From Oscillospiraceae bacterium (GTDB lineage: Bacteria; Bacillota_A; Clostridia; Oscillospirales; Oscillospiraceae), in the NCBI GenBank assembly GCA_016302005.1, contig JAEDOK010000021.1, positions 1-17,644 of the forward strand: 17,644 nucleotides of DNA, in the 5' to 3' direction. Below are positions 7,399 to 16,293 of this stretch, in pieces. The position numbers and the translations under genes were made by a program. Positions within the stretch are counted from its first letter, which is position 1; each line of letters starts with the position of its first letter. The notes under the pieces are model-generated. The model saw only the letters and a list, made by a program, of their open reading frames with translations. It did no database searches and was not told where the DNA came from.

Positions 7399-7438
7399 AG
7401 AAAGAAAACGGCCAGGAAGTCATCTGACTTTCTGACCG
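7399..7438 (-). terminator. Terminator of tRNA-Arg
   Basis: Read on the minus strand, a 14-bp stem with one mismatch (7438-7425 against 7422-7409, arms CGGTCAGAAAGTCA and TGACTTCCTGGCCG) is followed by TTTTCTTTCT. It begins four bases after the tRNA CCA end. This is a strong rho-independent terminator for the tRNA. Confidence 0.75.
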
Positions 7439-7441
7439 CTT

Positions 7442-7516
7442 TGGCACCCCCTGGGGGAATCGAACCCTCATCTAGCCTTTAGGAGAGGCTTATTCTATCC
7501 ATTAAACTAAGGGGGC
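7442..7516 (-). tRNA. tRNA-Arg (anticodon CCU)
   Basis: The minus strand folds as a full cloverleaf. The acceptor GCCCCCU/AGGGGGU includes a G1-U72 pair. The D-arm is GUUU..GAAU, the anticodon arm is AGCCU-CUCCUAA-AGGCU with anticodon CCU (reads AGG), and the T-arm is GAGGG-UUCGAUU-CCCCC with one A-C mismatch. The discriminator is G and CCA is encoded. Its weak D- and T-arms differ from the second, broken tRNA-Arg(CCU) 186 bases away. Its 3' end faces the element. tRNA-Arg(CCU) genes are frequent integration sites. This copy may instead be carried by the element to replace the broken one. Confidence 0.92.
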
Positions 7517-7701
7517 AAATGACTGTATTTTGCTATTATTTCGGTAAAATCCGAACTTTTTTTGTGTTTCTCGTTTTAGGGAATCGGAGGATATGGCGCT
7601 GATTTGCCGTGCGGCACCTTCTCAAAATGCTGCGTATGATACGCCGGCGCTCGTTGTCACTAATGCACTTTTGGGGCAGTAGGCGTTTGGTTAACCGAAA
7701 A

Positions 7702-7741
7702 CTTAGGAGGCGAATGCTCTATCCAACTGAGCTACGGGGGC
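7702..7741 (-). pseudogene. Truncated tRNA-Arg (CCU), 5' half only
   Basis: The minus strand from 7741 reads a good 5' half tRNA: acceptor GCCCCCG, UA, D-arm GCUC-AGUUGGAUA-GAGC, anticodon stem UUCGC, loop CUCCUAA (anticodon CCU). At position 39, where GCGAA should follow, the sequence becomes GTTTTCGGTTAACC. No 3' anticodon arm, T-arm or acceptor strand is seen downstream. The break falls precisely at the end of the anticodon loop, which suits a recombinase crossover point. An open frame ending APVAQLDRAFAS across this locus is only the translated tRNA. Confidence 0.75.
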
Positions 7742-8015
7742 ATATTTGAAGCGGTTGAGCGGGGCTGCACGAGGGCGGAGCGCCCTCGCAATGAGGCGAT
7801 CGGAGTGCCGGCAGGGGGGCGCGTCAGGGATAGTATGCGCTGCAGTCGGGGGTGCCTGCACGAGATTGCCACGTCGCTGCGCTCCTCGCAATGACATGGA
7901 GGGGCTGCACGGGGGCGGCTGACAGAGCGTTCCTGCGGGTTTTGACGAAGTGCGTGTAAGGCGGCGGGGGCATATCCCCCCGCCCTACAGATTTGCAAGA
8001 AATGTTCGCCGGAGA
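7742..8015. repeat. Repeat-rich intergenic region downstream of ftsH
   Basis: No gene is seen here. It contains a perfect hairpin CGAGGGCG-GAG-CGCCCTCG (7772-7790) followed by CAATGA, an ATTGCCACG..CTCGCAATGACATGGA repeat (7865-7900) shared with 13284-13323, the string GTGCCTGCACG (7852-7862) shared with 14158 and 14210, and a palindrome GGCGGGGG..CCCCCGCC (7963-7984) of the family found at 14060 and 14222. None has a U-run, so no clear terminator for ftsH is visible. Confidence 0.6.
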
Positions 8016-9896
<1,881 letters not shown>

Positions 9897-9908
9897 AGCG
9901 GGACTCCT

Positions 9909-10448
9909 TTATTTGGAATAGACCTCCGGCTTCAGCACGCCCACGAAGGGAAGGTTACGGTAGAATTCCTTGTAATCCAGTCCGTAGCCGACGACAAATT
10001 CGTTCGGAATGGTGAAGCCGATATAGTCCGCGGTGATGTCGACGCGGCGGCGCTCCGGCTTATCGAGCAGCGTGCAGATCTTCAGAGAGGCCGGCTCCAT
10101 GCTCAGCAGGCGTCTTTTGACGAATTCCAGCGTCAGGCCGCTGTCAAGGATGTCCTCTAAGATGATGACGTGACGGCCGTGGATGTCCGTGGAAATGTCC
10201 TTGAGCAGGCGGACGTTGCCGCTGGTGGAGGTGCCGGAGCCGTAGGACGAGACTGCCATGAAGTCATACTGGCAGCGGATCGGCGTGGCCCGCACCATAT
10301 CCGTAAAGAAATTGACGACGCCCTTGAGAACACCGACGAAGATCGGCTCCTTGTCGGCGTAGTCCGCGGCGAGCTGCTTGCCCAGTTCGGTGATCCGCTC
10401 CTGAAGCTGTTTCTCGGAAATCAGAACGCGCTCGATGTCTTGAAGCAT
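9909..10448 (-). CDS. hpt: Hypoxanthine phosphoribosyltransferase
   Basis: A 179-residue purine salvage enzyme that joins hypoxanthine or guanine to PRPP, giving IMP or GMP in the cytoplasm. The PRPP-binding loop is clear, EDILDSGLTL (98-107). The early LKG (41-43) is the usual cis-peptide loop, and the late IPNEFVVGYGLDY (138-150) carries base- and magnesium-contacting residues of the hpt family. The ATG at 10448 has GAGGAG seven bases before it. The gene follows tilS by 18 bases and precedes ftsH by 12, as in Bacillus, where tilS-hpt-ftsH are also consecutive. Length is typical and nothing is odd. Confidence 0.96.
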   Translation of the reverse strand: MLQDIERVLISEKQLQERITELGKQLAADYADKEPIFVGVLKGVVNFFTDMVRATPIRCQYDFMAVSSYGSGTSTSGNVRLLKDISTDIHGRHVIILEDILDSGLTLEFVKRRLLSMEPASLKICTLLDKPERRRVDITADYIGFTIPNEFVVGYGLDYKEFYRNLPFVGVLKPEVYSK

Positions 10449-10466
10449 AGTGCATCTCCTCTTTTT

Positions 10467-11789
10467 CTATATAGATTCTATTTGAATGATCACGGCGGGC
10501 TCTCCCGCCGCGGGGATATACCGCGCATCCGCACCGATGCCCGCAACGGCCAGCACGTCGCTGCCGCCGGCAAGCACCGCCGTCACGCCGCGCTGCGCAC
10601 GAGGGATGTGCCGCTCGATGAACAGCTTTTTCAGCGTTTTTGTGTGTACGCCGTCGGTGGACATTCTGTCTCCCGTCCGGCGCGGGCGCAGGATGCTTTG
10701 CGTTATCATATCATATTTTATTGCAAAACGGAACGGGGTATTTGCAATTTTTTCGAAATTTTCCGCGATCTCGCAGGTGATCCTGAGACCGGGGACGGGC
10801 AGGAGCGTCTCGCCGGGGACGGACAGCGGCGTTTCGGGGAAGGTCTCCGGCGACGGGCGCATCAGCTCGATGCCGTCGTAGCGGCGGCGGGCGATGACGC
10901 CGCCCGGCAGGTCGCACTGCGCCGAGGGGTCGGGCGAGACGAGCAGCGCCTGCAGCGCGGAAATGTGGGCAAAGGACACGTCCTGCGGCAGGAGGCGGCG
11001 CGTCATCAGACGCAGCGCCCGGCGCTGCAAGACCGGCGGGGCCTCGCGCAGCGGCGCACAGGCGAAAACGCCGTTTTCCTCCCGCAGCAGCGCGGCGGCA
11101 AGCTCGTCGAGGTAGGCGTCCTCCTCGCGCAGCAGGCGCGATTGCGTGGTCAGGTGTTCGGAAAATCGCGGCGAAAGTACGCGCAGCTCCGGCATGACGC
11201 GGCGGCGCAGGCGGTTGCGCGTGCAGAATTCCTCGGCATTGGTCGAATCCTCGACCCACGCGATGTTTTCCGCACGCAGAAACGCGGCGACCTGTTCGCG
11301 CGTGACGGACAGAAGCGGACGCACGATGCTGCCCCGGAGCGGTGGGATGCCGCAAAGCCCGCGCAGGCCGCTGCCGCGCAGCAGGTGCAGCAGCACCGTC
11401 TCGGCGTTGTCATCGGCGGTGTGCGCCGTGGCGAGCTTGTCGCAGGGAAGCGCCTGCAAAAAGGCGTAGCGGCATTCGCGGGCGGCTTCTTCGACGCTTT
11501 TTCCGTGTACGGCGGCGTACTTGGCGACGTCGGCGCTGCCGACGGTCAGGGCGATGCCGCGCCCGGCGCAGAAGGCGCGAACGAACGCCTCGTCGCGGTC
11601 GGCTTCCGCGCCGCGCAGGCGGTGGTTGAAGTGCGCGGCGGCGACGGTGATGCCCAGCTCGGCCTGTAAAGAATGCAGACACCACAGCATCGCCATGGAG
11701 TCTGCACCGCCGGAGAGCGCACAAACCACCCGGTCTCCCGCCGAAAACAGCCCTGCCTCCCGGCAGTAGCGGGCGACCTCAGCCTTCAT
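10467..11789 (-). CDS. tilS: tRNA(Ile)-lysidine synthetase
   Basis: A 440-residue enzyme that converts C34 of tRNA-Ile2 to lysidine, changing its reading from AUG to AUA. The PP-loop SGGADS (26-31) binds ATP. FNHRLRG (54-60), HTADDNAET (123-131), RPLL (157-160), DSTN (181-184) and RNRLRR (191-196) are the usual TilS motifs, followed by the tRNA-binding linker and a C-terminal domain. I chose ATG 11789 because the protein from here begins exactly as other TilS N-termini do. It overlaps the end of dnaB by 11 bases (AC-AATG-AAGGC-TGA), with AGGGAG about 10 bases upstream. The frame stays open further upstream, but that part is only the shadow of dnaB. The C-terminal part from about 360 is less conserved, as usual. 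The gene is essential in most bacteria. Confidence 0.94.
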   Translation of the reverse strand: MKAEVARYCREAGLFSAGDRVVCALSGGADSMAMLWCLHSLQAELGITVAAAHFNHRLRGAEADRDEAFVRAFCAGRGIALTVGSADVAKYAAVHGKSVEEAARECRYAFLQALPCDKLATAHTADDNAETVLLHLLRGSGLRGLCGIPPLRGSIVRPLLSVTREQVAAFLRAENIAWVEDSTNAEEFCTRNRLRRRVMPELRVLSPRFSEHLTTQSRLLREEDAYLDELAAALLREENGVFACAPLREAPPVLQRRALRLMTRRLLPQDVSFAHISALQALLVSPDPSAQCDLPGGVIARRRYDGIELMRPSPETFPETPLSVPGETLLPVPGLRITCEIAENFEKIANTPFRFAIKYDMITQSILRPRRTGDRMSTDGVHTKTLKKLFIERHIPRAQRGVTAVLAGGSDVLAVAGIGADARYIPAAGEPAVIIQIESI

Positions 11790-13128
11790 TGTGGCGCCAC
11801 TCCCTGTCTGCGAAGGTGGTGAACTGCGGGAGCCATTGCAGCTCGACCGTGCCGGTCTCGCCGTGGCGGTTCTTTGCCACGATGCACTCGGCGACGTTCT
11901 GCTTCTCCGTCTCCTTATTATAATAGTCCTCGCGGTAGAGGAAGAGCACCTCGTCCGCGTCCTGCTCGATGGCGCCCGACTCGCGCAGGTCCGAGAGCAT
12001 CGGGCGCTTGTCCTGACGGCTTTCGTTCGCACGCGAGAGCTGCGACAGGCACAGAACCGGCACGTTCAGCTCCTTTGCCATGATCTTGAGCGAACGCGAG
12101 ATGTCCGAGACGACCTGCTGGCGGTTTTCGCCGCCGTAGGTGTTCTTTGAACCGGAGGAGGTCATGAGCTGGAGGTAGTCGATCACGACGAGCGCCAGAT
12201 CGTCGATGCGGCGGCAGATGGCGTTCATCTCCGCGACGGTGACGGAGGGGTTGTCGTCCACGCGCAGGTCGGTCTGCGAAAGCGCCGACGAGGCAATGCC
12301 GATCTTGCCCCATTCGTCCACGGTGAGCTGGCCGGTGGTGAGCTTTTTGTTGTCGACGAAGCTCTCGTTGGCAAGCAGACGCGTGACGAGCTGCTGCTTG
12401 GACATTTCCAGCGAGAAGAACGCGACGGTCTTCTTGGGGTATTTTTTTGCGACGTTCAGCGCAATGTTCAGCGCCATCGAGGTCTTGCCCATGCCGGGAC
12501 GGGCGGCAAGGAGCATCAGGTCGGTCTTGTTCAGGCCGCTGATGAATTTGTCGAGGTCGCGCAGACCCGTCGAAATGCCGGAGATCTCGCTGCCCGATTC
12601 GGAAAGCTCCGTCAGGCGGTCGAAAACCTTCAGAAGGATCGTGCCGACGTGCTCGAGCGACTCGTTCGTGTTGCCGCGGCGCAGGGCATAGATCTGCTTT
12701 TCCGCGGCCTCGAGCATATCCTGTGCGCTGCCCGCACCGTCGTAGACCGTGTCGAGAATGTTCGACGCGGCATCCGTCAGCTTGCGCAGCAGGGACTTGT
12801 CCCGGACGATCTGGGCGTACTGCTTGACGTTTGCAGCCGTGGGCGTGATCTCCATGAGCTGCATGATGTATTTGGTCGAATTCTGCTCGTCGTAGACACC
12901 GCGCTCGCGCATTTTGTCGAGGACGGTGACCGGGTCGATGACCTGCGAGTAGCTGAACATCTCGTAGATCGTCTCGTAGATGTCGCGGTTGGTTTGCAGA
13001 TAGAAGTCGTCGGGGCGCACCATGCCGATGACGTCGTTGACGCAGCGGCTGTCGATGAGCATCGAGCCGAGGACGGATTGCTCCGCCTCCAAAGAGTGCG
13101 GCGCCTGCCGGCCGAGAATGTCCTCCAT
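11779..13128 (-). CDS. dnaB: Replicative DNA helicase DnaB
   Basis: A 449-residue hexameric helicase that unwinds the replication fork (called DnaC in Bacillus subtilis). The N-terminal domain starts EDILGRQAPHSLEAEQSVLGSML, ideal for the family. The RecA-type core has Walker A ARPGMGKT (209-216), Walker B VVIDYLQL (314-321), the LSQLSR switch (361-366) and the DLRESGAIEQDAD segment (about 390-402). ATG 13128 is preferred because AAAGGAGG lies nine bases upstream. An open frame continues upstream to 13254 but would read through the MITE-like repeat, so it is not part of the protein. The stop lies inside the start region of tilS. The order rplI-dnaB is conserved in Firmicutes. No intein is present at the Walker A site, a common insertion point. 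Confidence 0.96.
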   Translation of the reverse strand: MEDILGRQAPHSLEAEQSVLGSMLIDSRCVNDVIGMVRPDDFYLQTNRDIYETIYEMFSYSQVIDPVTVLDKMRERGVYDEQNSTKYIMQLMEITPTAANVKQYAQIVRDKSLLRKLTDAASNILDTVYDGAGSAQDMLEAAEKQIYALRRGNTNESLEHVGTILLKVFDRLTELSESGSEISGISTGLRDLDKFISGLNKTDLMLLAARPGMGKTSMALNIALNVAKKYPKKTVAFFSLEMSKQQLVTRLLANESFVDNKKLTTGQLTVDEWGKIGIASSALSQTDLRVDDNPSVTVAEMNAICRRIDDLALVVIDYLQLMTSSGSKNTYGGENRQQVVSDISRSLKIMAKELNVPVLCLSQLSRANESRQDKRPMLSDLRESGAIEQDADEVLFLYREDYYNKETEKQNVAECIVAKNRHGETGTVELQWLPQFTTFADREWRHNEG

Positions 13129-13165
13129 GGGTGTGTCCCTCCTTTGATGGAAAGTGAATGGCGGG

Positions 13166-13274
13166 CTAAGGGCTAAGAGTGAATGGTGAATGACTGTGGT
13201 GTTCGCTTGCGCGAACGGATTTGAAATTGTGCGAAGCACACCTAAGTCATTCACCCTTAGTCCTTAGCCCTTAG
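13166..13274 (+). repeat. MITE-like unit with 30-bp terminal inverted repeats
   Basis: The left end (13166-13195) starts CTAAGGGCTAAG and ends GTGAATGACT. The complement of the right end (13245-13274) starts and ends the same way, with a few changes in the middle. Inside are two hairpins, GTTCGC-TTGC-GCGAAC (13201-13216) and TGTGC-GAA-GCACA (13228-13240). It fills most of the rplI-dnaB gap and has no coding capacity. A partial inverted copy lies at 14087-14145. It resembles a non-autonomous mobile element or structured repeat. Confidence 0.7.
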
Positions 13275-13282
13275 TCGATTTT

Positions 13283-13323
13283 GATTGCCACGGCTTGCTG
13301 CGCAAGCCTCGCAATGACATGGA
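13283..13323. repeat. ATTGCCACG...CTCGCAATGACATGGA dispersed repeat
   Basis: The outer ATTGC/GCAAT ends pair and an inner GGCTTG..CAAGCC arm makes a hairpin. The same flanks surround a different centre at 7864-7900. It lies directly against the stop of rplI. Repeats of this pattern (CATTGCGAGG...GTGGCAAT) are widespread in bacterial intergenic DNA. Confidence 0.6.
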
Positions 13324-13329
13324 TCGGGG

Positions 13330-13776
13330 TTACAGCTCCTCGATTTTGAGCTTGAGGTCGGCGGTGATCTCGTAGCCGAGCTTGCACTTGACGGTGTATT
13401 CGCCGACGGTCTTGATCTGCTCGTCGAGGACGATCTTGCGCTTGTCGAGCGTGATGCCGTGCTCCCTTTGCAGGGCGTCCGCGATCTCCTGCGTCGTGAC
13501 CGAGCCGAACAGACGGCCTGCACCGCCGCCCTTTGCCTTGACGGTGACGGTCATGTTCTTCATGCGCGTGGCGATGGCAAACGCCTCCTCGCGCTCGCGC
13601 TGGCGCTTTTCCTGCTGCGCCTTGTCGGTCATGCGCATGGTGTTGACGTTGTCGGCGGTCGCCTCGACTGCCAGCTTACGCGGCAGCATATAGTTGCGGG
13701 CGTAACCGTCGGACACCTCGATCATCTGTCCGCGCTTGCCCTTGCCCTTGATGTCCTGCTGTAGAATTACTTTCAT
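13330..13776 (-). CDS. rplI: 50S ribosomal protein L9
   Basis: A 148-residue protein of the large ribosomal subunit, binding 23S rRNA and influencing frame maintenance. The N-terminal domain MKVILQQDIKGKGKRGQMIEVSDGYARNYMLPR (1-33, here named by its known signature GYARNYLLP) is diagnostic. A long helix (about 40-75) links to the C-terminal domain containing GRLFGSVT (86-93). The ATG at 13776 has AGGAGG seven bases upstream. The frame is open for about 300 bases further up, but that part is translated repeat sequence. Both flanking gaps (201 and 487 bp) are filled with repeats, although the gene order gdpP-rplI-dnaB matches Bacillus. Length is typical. Confidence 0.96.
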   Translation of the reverse strand: MKVILQQDIKGKGKRGQMIEVSDGYARNYMLPRKLAVEATADNVNTMRMTDKAQQEKRQREREEAFAIATRMKNMTVTVKAKGGGAGRLFGSVTTQEIADALQREHGITLDKRKIVLDEQIKTVGEYTVKCKLGYEITADLKLKIEEL

Positions 13777-14059
13777 GGGATGACCTCCTGAATCAGTGAA
13801 TAGAGAATAGTGAATTGTGAATCGTGAACAGTGAACCGCCGCCGGTCGCGATAGACGGTTGTAGGGATGGGGTATACCCCTCCCTGTTGAATCAGCGGCT
13901 CTGTCATCGCGTGCAAGGCACGCTCGCCAATCGCCTTGATTCTGCCACTCCTTTTTGCTCGCTTCATCCGCCACAGGCGGCGCTCGCAAACGTCCCCGTC
14001 CGCGAAGCGGCGGACAGCGGAGACGACCGGATTTGTACGCAATCGGTAGTTCCTGCACC

Positions 14060-14079
14060 GGCGGGGACATGTCCCCGCC
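14060..14079. repeat. Perfect 20-bp palindrome
   Basis: GGCGGGGACATGTCCCCGCC, followed by CTACAA. It is identical to 14222-14241 and related to 7963-7984 and 13864-13884. Confidence 0.85.
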
Positions 14080-14086
14080 CTACAAT

Positions 14087-14145
14087 ACAAATCCGTTTGC
14101 GTAAGCAAACACCACAGTCATTCGCCCTTAGTCCTTAGCCCTTAG
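14087..14145 (-). repeat. Partial inverted copy of the MITE-like unit
   Basis: Read on the minus strand it begins CTAAGGGCTAAGGACTAAGGG, then GAATGACTGTGGTGTT and the hairpin GTTTGC-TTAC-GCAAAC, then GGATTTG. This matches the left half of 13166-13274. Both hairpin arms changed together (C-G to T-A). The other half is missing. Confidence 0.65.
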
Positions 14146-14221
14146 TCAAAAACGGTAGTGCCTGCACGCGGGACGCCGGGGACGGCGTCACCTACGGGGT
14201 CTATCGAAGGTGCCTGCACGC

Positions 14222-14241
14222 GGCGGGGACATGTCCCCGCC
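14222..14241. repeat. Perfect 20-bp palindrome, second copy
   Basis: Identical to 14060-14079 and followed by CTACAG. It starts 22 bases after the gdpP stop on the transcript, so it could stabilise or pause the mRNA, though no U-run follows. Confidence 0.85.
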
Positions 14242-14263
14242 CTACAGAGATAAACGGAGAACG

Positions 14264-16243
14264 TTATTGCTCGAAGAAGCGGTCGATGGACTTGACCAGC
14301 TCGTCGAGGGTCTCGGCGACGGTCTTGTTCCTGACCTGCGCACCGGCGGTCGCCGCGTTGCCGCCGCCGCCGAGCGGCTCCAGGATCACCTGCACGTTCG
14401 CCTCGCCGATGGAACGCGCGGAGATGATCGTCTGCGTGTCCTGCGGGTAGAGGACGAAGGACGTCTCGATGCCCGAAATGTTCAGAAGCTCGTCCGCCGC
14501 CTGCGCCGCGATCGTGCGCGTGGCGGTATAATCCAGCGCGGCAATGGCGATCTTCTGCCTGTAAAGCCGGGCGTTCTGGATGATCTTATACCGCGCGACG
14601 GTCGAGGACAGGTCGTTCTGGAACAGCTTTTTCACCGCGACGGTGTCCGCGCCGATGCGGCGCAGGAAGGCGGCTGCCTCGAAGGTGCGGCTGGACGTGC
14701 GGACGCCGAAATTCTTGGTGTCGAGCACGATGCCGGCCAGCAGCGCCGCCGCCTCGTTCGTCAGAATGTCCGACGCGTCGAGCGCGTACTGCAAAAGCTC
14801 CGTGACCAGTTCCGAGGCCGACGACGCGAACGGCTCGTGCAGGTTCAGCACCGGCTGCTCGATATAGTCCGCGGCGCGGCGGTGGTGGTCGATGACGACC
14901 ACGCGGCGGATGGACTCCAAAAGCGGCTTGCACTCGACCTGGTCGGGACGGTTGGTGTCCACGACGATCAGCAGGCTCTTGCTGTCCGCCGCCAGAAGCG
15001 CCTCCTGCCCGGAGATGAAGCAATCGGTGTATTCGGGCATGGCGCACAGCAGCGACAGCAGCGACTCGGCGGCGTTGGCCTCGCGGTCGATGACGACGTT
15101 GACCTTCTTGCCCTTTCTGCGGCACAGGCAGCAGATGCCCGTGGCTGCGCCGATGGCGTCCAGATCCGCCATCTTATGCCCCATGACGAACACGCGGCTC
15201 GACTGGACGATCAGCTCCGACAGGCTCGACGCCATGACGCGGGATTTGACCTTCGTGCGGCGCTCGGTGGTCTTGTTGCGGCCGCCGAAGAAGGTGAAAT
15301 CGTAGCGGTCCTTGATGACGGCCTGGTCGCCGCCGCGCGAGAGCGCCATTTCGATGGACAGGGCGGCGAAATTATAGTCCTCGCGGAAGTCCACGCCGTC
15401 CTTGCCGATGCCGATGGACACCGTCGCGGCGATGCCCGCCGGATTTGTCACGGTGCGCATCGTCTCCAAAAGGGAGAATTTCTCCTCCGCCATGCCCGCA
15501 AGATCCTTCGCCTCAAACAGCAGAAGGTAGCGGTTGCGCTCCAGCTTGCGCAGCAGACCGCCGTAACGGTCGGCCCACTCGTTGATCTTCGTGTTGATCT
15601 CGGCGTTGAGGCCGGAGATCGTCGCGTCGGGCAGGTTGTTCATCAGCTCGTCGTAGTTGTCGACCAGCACGATGGACACCATCGGACGCGAGCGGATGTA
15701 TTCGTCGCGCACCTGCAAAAGCTCGGTCAGATCCTGCAAATAGAGCATTCCCAGCACGACGCCGGAGCGGTTGTCCGTGCCCGGCAGCACCGAGCCCGTT
15801 ACGCGGAAGCGGCGGCCGCGATAGCGCAGATCCTCCGGCCGCTCGGTCTTGCCCGCCGTGAGCCAGTCCGTCGTCAGGCCGGGCAGCAGCTCGGAGATAT
15901 TCTGCGCGTCGAGCGTGTCGCGCACCTGCGTCAGGTCGGCAAAGCGCTTGTTATACCACAGCAGCTCGCCGTCGTTGAGCTGGACGAGGGCGACCGGAAA
16001 GGGTACCTCGCCGTCGGACGAACGGCGGAGCATTTCGTTGGTCGTGCGCACATACTCCGCCAGCGCACGGCGGCGGCGCACGGCGTAGATGCGGTAAAGC
16101 GCGAACAGCAGCGCCGAGACGGCTGCCTCGCCCAGCGCGAGATAATACTGCCGCAGCAGCAGCGCAGCCAGACAGAACAGGCCGAGCACGATGAAATACG
16201 CCGCCATGCTCGGCTGCGTCAGCCGCCGGTAGGTTTTGTTCAT
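14264..16243 (-). CDS. gdpP: Cyclic-di-AMP phosphodiesterase GdpP (DHH/DHHA1, membrane)
   Basis: A 659-residue membrane enzyme that hydrolyses the second messenger c-di-AMP to pApA, affecting wall, potassium and stress control. Two membrane segments lie at about 12-32 and 36-54. A PAS-like domain (about 80-175) follows, then a degenerate GGDEF domain whose signature reads SRGGDQ (302-307), as in Bacillus GdpP. The DHH domain has its metal ligands in GHKMADLDAIG (H356, D360, D362), VVDTN (D429), IDHHRR (DHH 452-454) and VLDTKNF (D508). The DHHA1 tail has the glycine-rich substrate loop near LGGGGNAATAGA. The ATG at 16243 has AGGGGGT eight bases upstream and a matching promoter about 50 bases further. 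Gene order with rplI and dnaB supports the call. Length fits (family about 650-660). Confidence 0.95.
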   Translation of the reverse strand: MNKTYRRLTQPSMAAYFIVLGLFCLAALLLRQYYLALGEAAVSALLFALYRIYAVRRRRALAEYVRTTNEMLRRSSDGEVPFPVALVQLNDGELLWYNKRFADLTQVRDTLDAQNISELLPGLTTDWLTAGKTERPEDLRYRGRRFRVTGSVLPGTDNRSGVVLGMLYLQDLTELLQVRDEYIRSRPMVSIVLVDNYDELMNNLPDATISGLNAEINTKINEWADRYGGLLRKLERNRYLLLFEAKDLAGMAEEKFSLLETMRTVTNPAGIAATVSIGIGKDGVDFREDYNFAALSIEMALSRGGDQAVIKDRYDFTFFGGRNKTTERRTKVKSRVMASSLSELIVQSSRVFVMGHKMADLDAIGAATGICCLCRRKGKKVNVVIDREANAAESLLSLLCAMPEYTDCFISGQEALLAADSKSLLIVVDTNRPDQVECKPLLESIRRVVVIDHHRRAADYIEQPVLNLHEPFASSASELVTELLQYALDASDILTNEAAALLAGIVLDTKNFGVRTSSRTFEAAAFLRRIGADTVAVKKLFQNDLSSTVARYKIIQNARLYRQKIAIAALDYTATRTIAAQAADELLNISGIETSFVLYPQDTQTIISARSIGEANVQVILEPLGGGGNAATAGAQVRNKTVAETLDELVKSIDRFFEQ

Positions 16244-16293
16244 AGGAATGACCCCCTAAAGCAAGGAGATGATCGGTGTGTATGGTTCTTATT

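Larger units (their letters stand above)
7139..7441. other. Intergenic region between fic and tRNA-Arg (303 bp)
   Basis: Holds the fic promoter (7169-7197), the second copy of the long direct repeat (7241-7357), a cluster of ATTAGAA-type motifs with an inverted repeat (7308-7402), and the terminator of tRNA-Arg (7399-7438). A 30-codon frame from ATG 7298 to TAA 7388-7390 shares its first 20 codons, with a few substitutions, with the small gene at 2097. It then runs into the inverted repeat, so it looks like a truncated copy. Confidence 0.6.
13777..14263. repeat. Repeat mosaic in the gdpP-rplI gap (487 bp)
   Basis: No gene is seen. From left to right it holds a degenerate tandem run of GTGAATAG-like units (about 13795-13838), an imperfect palindrome around GGTATACC (13864-13884), small hairpins (CCGCC-ACA-GGCGG near 13970, GTCCGC..GCGGAC near 13996), a perfect 20-bp palindrome (14060-14079), a partial inverted copy of the MITE-like unit (14087-14145), GTGCCTGCACGCGG twice (14158-14171, 14210-14223), the hairpin GACGCC..GGCGTC (14172-14189) and a second perfect 20-bp palindrome (14222-14241). 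If the operon is one transcript, this is all transcribed. Confidence 0.65.

Noticed and set aside
7536..7563. Plus-strand TTCGG..CCGAA hairpin followed by a T-run as a terminator
   Set aside because: The stem is only 5 bp and no plus-strand gene ends before it; it may be chance or belong to the tRNA promoter region.
7703..7897. Minus-strand open frame ending APVAQLDRAFAS
   Set aside because: The ending is the well-known translation of a tRNA 5' region. It covers the truncated tRNA-Arg and repeat DNA.
10170..11669. Long plus-strand open frame opposite tilS and hpt
   Set aside because: Antisense shadow with no recognisable domain; the opposite strand holds complete conserved enzymes.
11790..12032. 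Upstream extension of tilS inside dnaB
   Set aside because: The added residues are arginine/serine-rich shadow of dnaB. The ATG at 11789 begins the conserved protein.
13795..13838. GTGAATAG-like tandem run as a CRISPR array
   Set aside because: Units are short, degenerate and without regular unique spacers, and no cas genes are near.
13777..14070. N-terminal extension of rplI
   Set aside because: It would be translated repeat DNA. Ribosomal protein L9 starts at the ATG behind AGGAGG.
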